Assembly: GCA_028023455.1 (NCBI GenBank)
Contig: JAQFVV010012491.1
Coordinates: 661,001-725,000 of the forward strand
Direction: 5' to 3'
DNA from: Epiperipatus broadwayi
Lineage: Eukaryota > Onychophora > Udeonychophora > Euonychophora > Peripatidae
DNA length: 64,000 nt
Shown: piece after piece, positions 37,090-46,952 of the stretch
Layout of the letters: each line of letters opens with the position of its first letter
How positions within the stretch are numbered: the first letter of the stretch is position 1
Notes under the pieces: model-generated
What the model saw: the letters and a program-made list of their open reading frames with translations, nothing else
What the model was told of the DNA's origin: nothing
Databases searched by the model: none
Translations under genes and position numbers: made by a program

Positions 37090-39031
37090 AACCCGGACCC
37101 TCGTCTATATATCTGCGGACACTAGTTCTCCTTCTGGCTTTCTATTGACGATTCCCTTTTACGAACCCGCTGTGTTCTGTCGTCCGGGGTTACATAATGT
37201 TTTGTGAAAATAGTTTCAAACACATATACACGTACGTTTTATTTGTTTCATACCTAGATTCAGATTGAATCCGAGTAATAGGCGCCAGGAGAACCTTTTT
37301 CAAGCTCGCCACGCACGTGCACACGCTCACTCAACTATATCACAGAACATGCCCAAGCATCGCTCCAGCGGACAGCAAGAAATGAACACAGCCACTATTT
37401 CCGAACTATATCGCTCATTACTCTTAACACACTATTGACATGCCTTTATCATGGTTAGGCCCGCCCTATATCCCCCAGAATAAATCTCCCAAAACTTAAC
37501 CTTAACCTAAGAATGGTACGACAATTATAAATGCTATAAATATACTTAACGCTTAACTAACATATTAAATGCACCCATTCAAATTATATAAAATAGATCA
37601 CTCCCGCACTCATTCAACATTGGTTAAATAAATTTGAAATTCCAAGCGATCAATAAAAGAAACATTAATTAAGTGAATGATTTATTTGTAAACTGGGTAA
37701 ATAAAATTATTATGCAGATATATAATTTAGTAAGTCTAGATAACACAATTACGGAAGCGAATATTAACTTACATAGATCTTTGCTGAGTATTAATTGTAC
37801 ATATTATACTGGTTGAGTTCTTTAGTGGTTCGGTTGGTCATTAGCAATTTAATCATTTTATACTTAATGTTTGTAAATCGTTCTCCACTTTAAAGTATTT
37901 ATCTGGTGCATGAATGTGTAAGCAAATGTTAAAAAATAACTACCTGTGGGACGAGAAGACTGTAATGGGATCCTGAGCGATATTTTATTAATTCCGCATG
38001 TCGGTTCTGGGTGAGGCTTCCAGGGTGTGTGTGGTCCTTGAGTTCATTTTCTCCGAGGTTGAGAGCATTCTAGGACGATCAGCAGTGCCAGGTGCGAAGG
38101 TTCGGCGGCCAAGCCGCGAATTTTGGATTCAGCAACGCATTTCGGCTACGATATTACACAAGTGTAGGTTAGGAAGTCCAAGTACTTAATCGGAAGCTCC
38201 GCAAAAAAATTAATAATACTTTCCGCTACAATTCAACTTGATTTCGCCTTCAACAACTTTCAATTTAGTGTCCTTTTTCGGTTCCGTCTTGCCTTTTTCT
38301 TCTCTCCTCTTTCCCGCCGTGACACCTTGAATTTTTCCTCCAATCTCTATCATGCACTCATAAGTCATTAGTTCTTATTTGCTAATCAAGGATCCTCTTT
38401 ATTTAATAGTTTCTGTGACATTTGCACCACGTGGGAATTTAATTTAGTTTTTCCATTTTTCTTACATATTGTTTTAGCCGGAGTCAGAAGTCTAAGTAGT
38501 ACAATAGCAGTGTACACTTTTTATCACCTCTGCTTCTAAATTTGGATTGTTATCTAGACTTTACCAACATACATCCTGCTTATTGTTTCAACTTCTCTAA
38601 ATTTGACTCTACTAATTGCCCCCCATTCAAAATATCTTAGATCGCTTGGAATTTTTTTTACCTATTACAGATTAATTAATTTACTTATTTTTTTTTTCCT
38701 TCCCTTTTGTTCAAAATGATTTAATAAATTTTCTAATTTGTTCTCGAACATTCCCTGTTTCTTTTAAAACGAAATGACAAAAAAAACAAACTTGACAAAT
38801 AATGATTATAATAAATTAATTCCTCAAAAAATAAAAACTCTTTTAATTTTATTTCAATAAATCTGACAGGTACTCATGTATAGCTGCGATCTGCTTTAGA
38901 CACGGCTGTTTCTCGTTTATTCTTAAAACAAGATCGCTTTGTTAAAAAGTTTTGTACCTGTCATTTATTTCGTCATCAATATATATTTAACTTTCCTAGG
39001 TTCAAACCCTATGTAACGCTATTCCGTTACA
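37087..39031 (-). repeat. 3' LTR of the Gypsy element
   Basis: 1945 bp, TGTAAC...GTTACA. The plus-strand right end is a hairpin, TGTAACG paired with CGTTACA (39012-39031). The 63-codon plus-strand open frame at 37998-38189 is identical in the other LTR at 44566-44757; it runs antisense to the element and has no recognised similarity. Confidence 0.95.
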
Positions 39032-39078
39032 TATCTCCCCGCCTGGTGTAGAGTAAAATCCGAGGATTGCGGATTTTA
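39032..39078 (-). other. Polypurine tract and adjacent 9-bp stem-loop
   Basis: On the minus strand AGGCGGGGAGATA abuts the 3' LTR and fits a plus-strand-synthesis primer. Just inside, 39054-39062 and 39070-39078 are perfect inverted copies of TAAAATCCG around a 7-base loop. The role of the hairpin, if any, is unknown. Confidence 0.7.
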
Positions 39079-39097
39079 GCTCTGAGAAGGAGCCAAG

Positions 39098-40561
39098 TTA
39101 TTCGGCCCTCTTCAGTGCCCTCGCATTAAATGTTCCCTTTCCTTGGCCCAGTACAAAGGCATTATTCCCATATGCCCGGACGATCTCATATGGGCCCTCA
39201 TAGATGTCGAGGAATTTCTTGAATATGTGCTGCTCCGGTCGACTGACCGGATTTGCTCTTACCATGACTCTGTCTCCCACAGCGAACGTGTTTCGGGTTG
39301 GCCTAGTGGTCTGCCTTCGCATTTCCCCCATATGTTCCAATCTCCGTAATGCTATCTGATTGTCATGTTTTCGATCAACTCTTCCTGTTCGGATCGAGGG
39401 TCTATCATTGTAAGGATACGGTATAGGTCGTCCATAATGGAGTCGACTTGGTTCAAGTCCAGTGGACTCATTCTTTGAGGTATTGATCATTTCAGTAATC
39501 CGGGGAATCTCCCGAACCCATTTCCGATGATCTCCTGCAGTGTACACGCGGAATAGCCGCCCCAACTCCCGCATCACCCGCTCGCATGGGTTGCTCTGCG
39601 GGTTCCGGATAGACGTCATATGATGTTTGATCCCGGTTTGGTTCACCCATCGCCTCCACATCTTTGATACAAATGGTGTGCCATGATCCGATAAAAGGCA
39701 CTTAGGTTTCCCGATGATGGGAAATTGTTTGGTTTCCAACAGTTTGATGGTCTGGTTTGCATTAGTCCGGGCCATGGGGTACGCAGCGACCATTTTGGAG
39801 CACAAATCATATGTGACCAGTAAATACCTCTTTCCCCCAAACATCGGCAATGGCCCGTAATAATCAATGGCCAGGGTGTGGTTTGGTTCCCGGACGATGA
39901 TCGGTATCTGAGGTCCTTCATTCGACCGATTTAACGGTTTTGTCCTCGCACAAATCTCACACTCCCGTAGTCTTCTGGCAATGTCGTGGTGCATCCCTGG
40001 CCAGTAAAACCAATTACTAAGGTACCCCTCAGTCTTGCTTGTTCCGTAATGGCCACGTTCCTGATGGGTCTCATCAACCATTCGATCCCGCATTCCCTTC
40101 GGTATTACAATACGGGTTTGTTTCCCATTCCCTGTTTTCCTTTGGACTATTCCTTCCAGAATAATGCACCGGTCCCGATATTTCCATAACAGACCCCCCC
40201 CAGTCTCTTCCTTTTTTTTTTCGGACCCTGCCTTTGGCCTCCTCTCACGTAGGTATCGTATTATTTGTTGGCATTCTTCATCCTCTTTCTGGCCCCTCCG
40301 AATGTTGTTTGCACTAAACTCACCCTCCCGGCTCCGCCTGGTAGTAGCGGTTATGTACGCGAATTCCCCAGCCTCGGCATTTGGCTGTGTTCCCACAGGG
40401 TAACGGCTCAGTGTGTCCGCGACCACGTTATCCTTCCCTTTACAATATTCCACTTCATATTGGAACTCCTGCAGGGTTAAGCTCCACCTCACTAACCTAT
40501 TATTTGTCAAAAAACTTTTATTCAGAAATTCCAGACTCCGATGGTCGGTAATTACTCTCAC
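39098..40561 (-). CDS. pol: Gypsy pol, C-terminal part: end of RNase H and integrase (487 aa)
   Basis: The first ~55 residues complete an RNase H domain (ITDHRSLEFL, then NVVADTLSR). Integrase follows. Its HHCC zinc-binding set is H166, H171, C201 and C204. The catalytic triad is D233 in AIDYYGP, D292 in SDHGTPF and E327 in NPCERVM, with 34 residues between the last two. A GPY/F-like module lies at about 449-471 (FLDIYEGPYEIV). The listed start Met is internal to RNase H: this ORF is the continuation of the upstream polyprotein in another frame, not a separate gene. All catalytic residues are present. It ends about 66 bp before the polypurine tract, leaving no room for envelope. Confidence 0.93.
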   Translation of the reverse strand: MRVITDHRSLEFLNKSFLTNNRLVRWSLTLQEFQYEVEYCKGKDNVVADTLSRYPVGTQPNAEAGEFAYITATTRRSREGEFSANNIRRGQKEDEECQQIIRYLRERRPKAGSEKKKEETGGGLLWKYRDRCIILEGIVQRKTGNGKQTRIVIPKGMRDRMVDETHQERGHYGTSKTEGYLSNWFYWPGMHHDIARRLRECEICARTKPLNRSNEGPQIPIIVREPNHTLAIDYYGPLPMFGGKRYLLVTYDLCSKMVAAYPMARTNANQTIKLLETKQFPIIGKPKCLLSDHGTPFVSKMWRRWVNQTGIKHHMTSIRNPQSNPCERVMRELGRLFRVYTAGDHRKWVREIPRITEMINTSKNESTGLEPSRLHYGRPIPYPYNDRPSIRTGRVDRKHDNQIALRRLEHMGEMRRQTTRPTRNTFAVGDRVMVRANPVSRPEQHIFKKFLDIYEGPYEIVRAYGNNAFVLGQGKGTFNARALKRAE

Positions 40562-42800
40562 TTTGGATCCGACCAGGTACTGTCGGAACCTTTTGAGAAG
40601 CCCACACTATAGTGTGGGCTTCTCGTTCGGTGACAGTGTATCTTCGTTCGGGATCTTTGAGTAGTCGGCTAACGAATGCCAACACCCTCTGTTCTCCGTC
40701 CGGTCCCTTTTGGTACAACGTGGCTCCTAGCCCAATGTCGCTACTGTCCGTCTGTACCCAAAATATCTGGTCGAAGTCTGGGTATGCTAATATGGTCTGT
40801 TTTAAAAATCCTTCCTTCACCCTCTGGAAACTCCGTTCCCGTCTCTCATCCCATGTCCACGCTTGCTCCTTTCTTAACAATTGTAATAGGGGTTCCATAT
40901 CATGGGAGAAGTTTTCATAAAATTTGTTGTAAAAGGTGCACATTCCGAGGAATGCTTTAATATCCTTTCTCTTCTTCGGAACAGGGAATTCTTGGATGGC
41001 CTGGATCTTTTCAGGGTTGGGCCGTATTCCATCCTGGCTTATGATATGTCCCAAGAACTTGACTTCCTGGGTCGCAAAGTGGCTTTTTTTTAGGTTTATT
41101 TTTATTCCCTTCTGTTCGCATTCATGGAGCAACATTTCTAAGTGCCGACAATGCTCCTCTATGTCTTCAGACGCTATAATGATATCGTCTACGTACATTG
41201 TGACAAATTTCTTAACTTCTTCTGATAGGGTTTGGTCCAGGCACTGCACTAAGCCGGCACCACTATTCTTTAATCCAAAAGGCACGCGATTAAACTGGTA
41301 CGCCCGTCCGTTATATTTGAATGTGGTGTATTTTCGATCGTCGGGGTGGAGGCTCATCTGCCAGTAGCTATTCGTCAAGTCCATCATGGAAAAGATTCGC
41401 TTGTTTTGAAATCTTGTCATCAGTTCGCTCATGATGGGCGGAGCGTTTGTATCTGGAATTGTCACCTTGTTCAGTTGTCTGGCATCGAGGCACAATCGTA
41501 TCGATCCGTCACCCTTTTTTACGGCTAAGATGGGGTTGTTGTATGGCGAGGTACACTTTGAAATAACCCCCCACTCTATCATCTGCTCCAGCTGGGTTTC
41601 AATCTCCTTACGGTATTGGAAAGGGATTGGGTACGCCCGAGTTTGATATGGGTTGCTGGTGTTCAACCGGATTCGGTGTTCGTACCCCTTGATTACTCCC
41701 GGCTTGTCCGAGAAAACACTCTCGTAAGACCCCAATATTCCTTGAATCCTCTCTCTCTCTCCTTTATCTGGCCCAGTCATTTCATTAACTCTTTTCTCAA
41801 TCTCCCCTTTTACCATGATACATTGCAGCTTCCTCTGCCCTTCTGGTTCACTATCCATGGTTTCCCCAAAAGGCATTGTGACTCTACCGATTCTTGCTTG
41901 TTCAGTCCCATAATCAATGCTACACTTTGCCATTCTCATAAAATCAGACCCTAACACCAAGTCATGTATCAGCCCCTCAAGTATTAACACAATCTGGGTG
42001 AATTCCTGTCCTGCAATAGCTATATTCGCCCACACCTGTTTGGTCTGTATTCTTGCCTTTTTCCCATTGGCCAGTATAATCTGGGTCCCTTTCAATGGCA
42101 AGATTTTCATTTCTGTTTGCCCTTGGGCGATCCTGTCAAAAATTTCCTGAGCCATTACCGATACCTGACTTCCTGTATCCAGCAGAGCCCTCACATGAAC
42201 CCCTTGGATTGACACATCGATCTTTGGGCACTCCTGTTTTCTCCGAGGTCCTTCCCCCCCTTCATCTTGTGCCATATTAGCTATCCTGATCCCATCATTC
42301 CCTTCTTTGCTAAAATAGTCATCATTTTCGGCCGCCTCTAATATCTCCAACACTCGTGTTATCTCAGTTTTCCCCTCAATGACTTGTCTAATCTCCCTGG
42401 GCAGGTTGCGCCCCGCTATCCGGATTTGTCGCTCTTCCGGTATTTGATATTCATTTATTTTTCTTAATCTCGCCACCTGTCGCTGTATGAAGGTACTGTA
42501 TGTTTCATCTTCTTCCTTTTTGCTTTGTTCGATTGCCCACTTTTCCCTTTCTTGTTGGGCTAGTCCCCAATATCTTCCCATTATGGCTTTTTGGTATTCT
42601 TCGAACGTTTCCGGTTTCTCTTTCATCGCCTCCCACCATTCCACTGCTTCCCCTTGGATATGGCTGCATGCAATCGCTATCTTAGATTCTTCACTAAACT
42701 GCCCGCAAGAGAACAACCTCTTCAGACTTTCCACATGTCGACATGGGCTTTCGTCTCCCTTTCCTTTAAAATGTTCGAGTTTAATCCACTTTCCCTCCAT
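40518..42800 (-). CDS. gag-pol: Gypsy gag-pro-pol, N-terminal part: Gag, protease, RT, start of RNase H (760 aa)
   Basis: A single frame carries Gag (about 1-165, with a WWEAMKEKPETFEEY helix region and no CCHC zinc knuckle), an aspartic protease (ALLDTGSQ at 205-212 and LVLGSDF at 281-287) and reverse transcriptase (about 370-620). RT has catalytic D474 in MDLTNSYW and Y-V-D-D at 536-539, plus the LNKVTIPD and FLGHIISQDG family motifs. The first part of RNase H follows (TDSSDIGLGATL from 684; EREAHTIVWA). The start is supported by an in-frame TAG nine codons upstream with no other Met between. After about residue 735 the frame is wrong: meaningful sequence moves to the 39098-40561 frame by a one-base offset. 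Gag and Pol fused without a frameshift or stop between them is seen directly. Confidence 0.94.
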   Translation of the reverse strand: MEGKWIKLEHFKGKGDESPCRHVESLKRLFSCGQFSEESKIAIACSHIQGEAVEWWEAMKEKPETFEEYQKAIMGRYWGLAQQEREKWAIEQSKKEEDETYSTFIQRQVARLRKINEYQIPEERQIRIAGRNLPREIRQVIEGKTEITRVLEILEAAENDDYFSKEGNDGIRIANMAQDEGGEGPRRKQECPKIDVSIQGVHVRALLDTGSQVSVMAQEIFDRIAQGQTEMKILPLKGTQIILANGKKARIQTKQVWANIAIAGQEFTQIVLILEGLIHDLVLGSDFMRMAKCSIDYGTEQARIGRVTMPFGETMDSEPEGQRKLQCIMVKGEIEKRVNEMTGPDKGERERIQGILGSYESVFSDKPGVIKGYEHRIRLNTSNPYQTRAYPIPFQYRKEIETQLEQMIEWGVISKCTSPYNNPILAVKKGDGSIRLCLDARQLNKVTIPDTNAPPIMSELMTRFQNKRIFSMMDLTNSYWQMSLHPDDRKYTTFKYNGRAYQFNRVPFGLKNSGAGLVQCLDQTLSEEVKKFVTMYVDDIIIASEDIEEHCRHLEMLLHECEQKGIKINLKKSHFATQEVKFLGHIISQDGIRPNPEKIQAIQEFPVPKKRKDIKAFLGMCTFYNKFYENFSHDMEPLLQLLRKEQAWTWDERRERSFQRVKEGFLKQTILAYPDFDQIFWVQTDSSDIGLGATLYQKGPDGEQRVLAFVSRLLKDPERRYTVTEREAHTIVWASQKVPTVPGRIQSESNYRPSESGISE
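40595..40624. repeat. Perfect 30-bp palindrome at the RNase H frameshift
   Basis: Bases 40595-40609 are the exact reverse complement of 40610-40624 (core CCCACACTATAGTGTGGG). In the minus-strand coding direction it covers the codons for EAHTIVWA of RNase H, and the shift to the other frame falls at its downstream edge. The coincidence suggests template switching during replication, which can perfect an imperfect palindrome and add or remove a base. Confidence 0.85.
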
Positions 42801-43653
42801 CCTGTTTAATATTCGATTTATATTCGGCTATAGTAATCCACGGCCCGTCACCTACTACTCCGCTGGTCCCACTGACTGTCTTGTCCTATTTTCAGATGCT
42901 CCTTGCTCTTAAAATTCCCACAGTAAGCCCTCAAGTTTAGTTTCTATCACTCAGATTATCCCAGTTCCCACTGTTCCCCTTTATTTATATTCAGTAGCTA
43001 TCGGTATATGTGCGGTTATACCTATATACTGTTACACGCGTCGTTACATATGTAGATACGCTATCCTTTACTTATCTTTTATAATTTTTTTTTTCGGTGG
43101 TTATTTATATATATGTGTTGTTTACGCTCAACGTCCCTTTTATTTTTAAGTAACACACAACTCCTAACAAGATCCCGGTTACAGTTCGTTCCTTTGCGCA
43201 AGAATATAATAATATTACAATGCGTCTTTTAACGATGTATATATATATATATTTTTTGATTAAATTTATTTGCGGTTAACTTGCTAATATAGAAATTAAT
43301 TTATGAATTACTTCCGATATTTCTTCCACGGAATCCCGCTATTCCACAGCTTTCTACAAATATCAGGTATATTCGACTGCTTGATTATTTTAATAATGAC
43401 AAAAAACTAAATCCCCTTCCCACTCTCTCAAGCAATGTTTAATAATTTGACTTTTAGTGATTATAAAATTTCCCCCCCCCGCTTTAATAGATAATTTATT
43501 CTGTTGTTCCGAGCGCCTTCTTTATGTCGCTAAACGTCTTTCCTTCTCAGGGTCTCTTTATTTAAATTGACTTTCGTTATTAGAAACGTCAGTTATTTTC
43601 ATGTCGGTTCTGCCCTTTGAAACAACAGTTTCGCCGCACGTTGACGCGCCAAA
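42801..43653 (-). other. Gypsy 5' leader with primer-binding site
   Basis: Just inside the 5' LTR, on the minus strand, TTTGGCGCGTCAACGTGCGG contains a TGG-starting 18-mer (43651-43634) two bases from the LTR, as expected for a tRNA primer-binding site; the tRNA is not identified. The remaining ~830 bp up to the gag ATG is untranslated, with a C9 run near 43472-43480. It lacks the primer-binding site shared by the other two LTR families here. Confidence 0.75.
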
Positions 43654-45600
43654 TGTAACCCGGACCCTCGTCTATATATCTGCGGTCACTAGTTCTCCTT
43701 CTGGTTTTCTATTGACGATTCCCTTTTTACGAACCCGCTGTGTTCTGTTGTCCGGGGTTACATAATGTTTTGTGAAAATAGTTTCAAACACATATACACG
43801 TACGTTTTATTTGTTTCATACCTAGATTCAGATTGAATCCGAGTAATAGGCGCCAGGAGAACCTTTTTCAAGCTCGCCACGCACGTGCACACGCTCACTC
43901 AACTATATCACAGAACATGCCCAAGCATCGCTCCAGCGGACAGCAAGAAATGAACACAGCCACTATTTCCGAACTATATCGCTCATTACTCTTAACACAC
44001 TATTGACATGCCTTTATCATGGTTAGGCCCGCCCTATATCCCCCAGAATAAATCTCCCAAAACTTAACCTTAACCTAAGAATGGTACGACAATTATAAAT
44101 GCTATAAATATACTTAACGCTTAACTAACATATTAAATGCACCCATTCAAATTATACAAAATAGATCACTCCCGCACTCATTCAACATTGGTTAAATAAA
44201 TTTGAAATTCCAAGCGATCAATAAAAGAAACATTAATTAAGTGAATGATTTATTTGTAAACTGGGTAAATAAAATTATTATGCAGATATATAATTTAGTA
44301 AGTCTAGATAACACAATTACGGAAGCGAATATTAACTTACATAGATCTTTGCTGAGTATTAATTGTACATATTATACTGGTTGAGTTCTTTAGTGGTTCG
44401 GTTGGTCATTAGCAATTTAATCATTTTATACTTAATGTTTGTAAATCATTCTCCACTTTAAAGTATTTATCTGGTGCATGAATGTGTAAGCAAATGTTAA
44501 AAAATAACTACCTGTGGGACGAGAATACTGTAATGGGATCCTGAGCGATATTTTATTAATTCCGCATGTCGGTTCTGGGTGAGGCTTCCAGGGTGTGTGT
44601 GGTCCTTGAGTTCATTTTCTCCGAGGTTGAGAGCATTCTAGGACGATCAGCAGTGCCAGGTGCGAAGGTTCGGCGGCCAAGCCGCGAATTTTGGATTCAG
44701 CAACGCATTTCGGCTACGATATTACACAAGTGTAGGTTAGGAAGTCCAAGTACTTAATCGGAAGCTCCGCAAAAAAATTAATAATACTTTCCGCTACAAT
44801 TCAACTTGATTTCGCCTTCAACAACTTTCAATTTAGTGTCCTTTTTCGGTTCCGTCTTGCCTTTTTCTTCTCTCCTCTTTCCCGCCGTGACACCTTGAAT
44901 TTTTCCTCCAATCTCTATCATGCACTCATGAGTCATTAGTTCTTATTTGCTAATCAAGGATCCTCTTTATTTAATAGTTTCTGTGACATTTGCACCACGT
45001 GGGAATTTAATTTAGTTTTTCCATTTTTCTTACATATTGTTTTAGCCGGAGTCAGAAGTCTAAGTAGTACAATAGCAGTGTACACTTTTTATCACCTCTG
45101 CTTCTAAATTTGGATTGTTATCTAGACTTTACCAACATACATCCTGCTTATTGTTTCAACTTCTCTAAATTTAACTCTACTAATTGCCCCCCATTCAAAA
45201 TATCTTAGATCGCTTGGAATTTTTTTTACCTATTACAGATTAATTAATTTACTTATTTTTTTTTTTTCCTTCCCTTTTGTTCAAAATGATTTAATAAATT
45301 TTCTAATTTGTTCTCGAACATTCCCTGTTTCTTTTAAAACGAAATGACAAAAAAAAGCAAACTTGACAAATAATGATTATAATAAATTAATTCCTCAAAA
45401 ATAAAAACTCTTTTAATTTTATTTCAATAAATCTGACAGGTACTCATGTATAGCTGCGATCTGCTTTAGACACGGCTGTTTCTCGTTTATTCTTAAAACA
45501 AGATCGCTTTGTTAAAAGTTTTGTACCCGTCATTTATTTCGTCGTTAATATATATATAACTTTCCTAGGTTCAAACCCTATGTAACGCTATTCCGTTACA
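43654..45600 (-). repeat. 5' LTR of the Gypsy element
   Basis: 1947 bp, nearly identical to 37087-39031; differences include single substitutions, homopolymer lengths and a small cluster at about 45543-45558. It ends at the (TA)n run starting 45601. Confidence 0.95.
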
Positions 45601-45880
45601 ATATATATATATATATAATTATATAACTGAATATTTGTAAATACAGTAATTAAATAATTAAAATTTTTATCCACTTAGGAGCACTTTTGATTATCCCAGT
45701 AATCTGTGTCAATGAAAGCTAGAAATGCATTTCAAAGCTTTAGTTGACACAGATTACTGGGATAATCGAAAGTGCTCCTAAGTGGATAAAATTTTTAATT
45801 ATTTAGTTACTGTATTTAAAAATATTCAGTTATATAATTACGTATATTGCTTTAAAAATACAGACATCAAATCATAATAT
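45601..45880. repeat. Short fold-back MITE, relative of 25725-26500
   Basis: About 45661-45713 and 45745-45793 are almost perfect reverse complements, containing TCCACTTAGGAGCACTTTTG and AGTAATCTGTGTCAA; outer flanks including AATTATATAACTGAATATTT continue the inverted repeat. The outer sequence matches the arms of the MITE at 25725-26500. Its left side merges with the TA run in which the Gypsy element inserted. Confidence 0.8.
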
Positions 45881-46896
45881 TATATATATATAAAAACAAT
45901 TTGAAAGTCTTTTTTACTAAAGAAAGTGTTCTGTTAATTTTTATTAATATAAAGTTTGAAGGGTTCACACTTATGTGCCACACCATTCTAGTGCAATACA
46001 TATTTGTAAATATATTGAAGTATAATATGTAACTTTGAAGTTAAAAATTTTAAGAATTTTTAAATTTTGAAAATGATATTAATATCAATTAATGAAGAGA
46101 TTTAAATATGTTAGTAATATGAAGTTGTGGAGTTATAATTTATCATCTTTATTTTTAATTTTTCAAATTTTCATTTGTAATTTTTTGAATATGATCAATG
46201 AATTTGGCCAAAATATAGTTAAAGTTAAAAAAAAAAAAATTTCACACCCTCCCCACTCCAAGAAAGATATTCTATGGTTTTTTTACTTCTAGTTTATGAT
46301 TATTTTTATAAATAATATATATTGTAGATGGGGGTGATTTTACAGTTTATATATATAATATTCAAAGTCTAAAGCTAAATTAATCGGTACAATAAATTAA
46401 GTACACCAATTTATAATTAAATAACTAGCCAAAATTAAATAATTCTCTATAATACTAATCTACTTTCTGATAATTTTAATTCACACCCCACTTACCTTTA
46501 ATGTGTCATTCATAAAATAGCTGCTTTAGTGAGGTTTTTCTATAAAAATAAAAAATTAAATTCCTAAAACTATAGCATTGTTTTAAGAAAGACAATTTTA
46601 AAGATTGTCTTAATATTAGATTTTCTGATAAATTTATTAAAATTAGTTTGCTTAATAGGAATTATAGTATTAAGATAAATAAAAAAATATGATTTTATTT
46701 CATTGTGTTTTAAGTCATTTTCTTATAGTATTTAAGAAAAAAATTATATGTTTGAGAATAAGAAAATAGCATGGATAAAAGATATTATTTAAAATAATTT
46801 ATTTATTAATACAAAAAACAAATTTTATGGATTTAGTGTTCATTCATGAAATGGTTTATATTACTTTTTGTTTTTTGTAAATATATATATATATAT

Positions 46897-46952
46897 TGTA
46901 AATATCGATAAGTCTATCTATATTTTAAATGCAGCAAGGACGTTCCATTACA
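46897..46952. repeat. 56-bp TGTAA...TTACA unit inside a TA microsatellite
   Basis: A unique 56-bp sequence starting TGTAAATATCGATAAG and ending GACGTTCCATTACA is flanked on both sides by alternating AT. The termini imitate those of the LTR elements in this window. It may be a much-deleted solo LTR or a chance island; no relative was found here. Confidence 0.4.

Larger units (their letters stand above)
37087..45600 (-). mobile_element. Near-intact Ty3/Gypsy LTR retrotransposon
   Basis: Complete structure on the minus strand: 5' LTR 43654-45600, primer-binding site 43634-43651, untranslated leader to 42801, gag-pro-pol 42800-39098 with one frameshift, polypurine tract 39032-39042, and 3' LTR 37087-39031. 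There is no envelope ORF. The LTRs differ at only about 17-20 positions by eye in ~1.95 kb, so the insertion is recent. The element sits antisense to the receptor gene inside its large intron. GC content is much higher than that of the flanks. Confidence 0.95.

Noticed and set aside
37998-38189. 63-codon open frame identical at 44566-44757
   Set aside because: It lies in both LTRs antisense to the element. The identity reflects LTR duplication, not gene conservation, and no protein resemblance is seen.
39143-42912. Many plus-strand open frames of 60-143 codons
   Set aside because: Shadows of the minus-strand gag-pol polyprotein, which carries all the recognisable catalytic motifs.
37087-45600. 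Endogenous retrovirus with envelope
   Set aside because: Only about 66 bp separate the end of integrase from the polypurine tract, so there is no envelope gene; it is a plain Gypsy retrotransposon.
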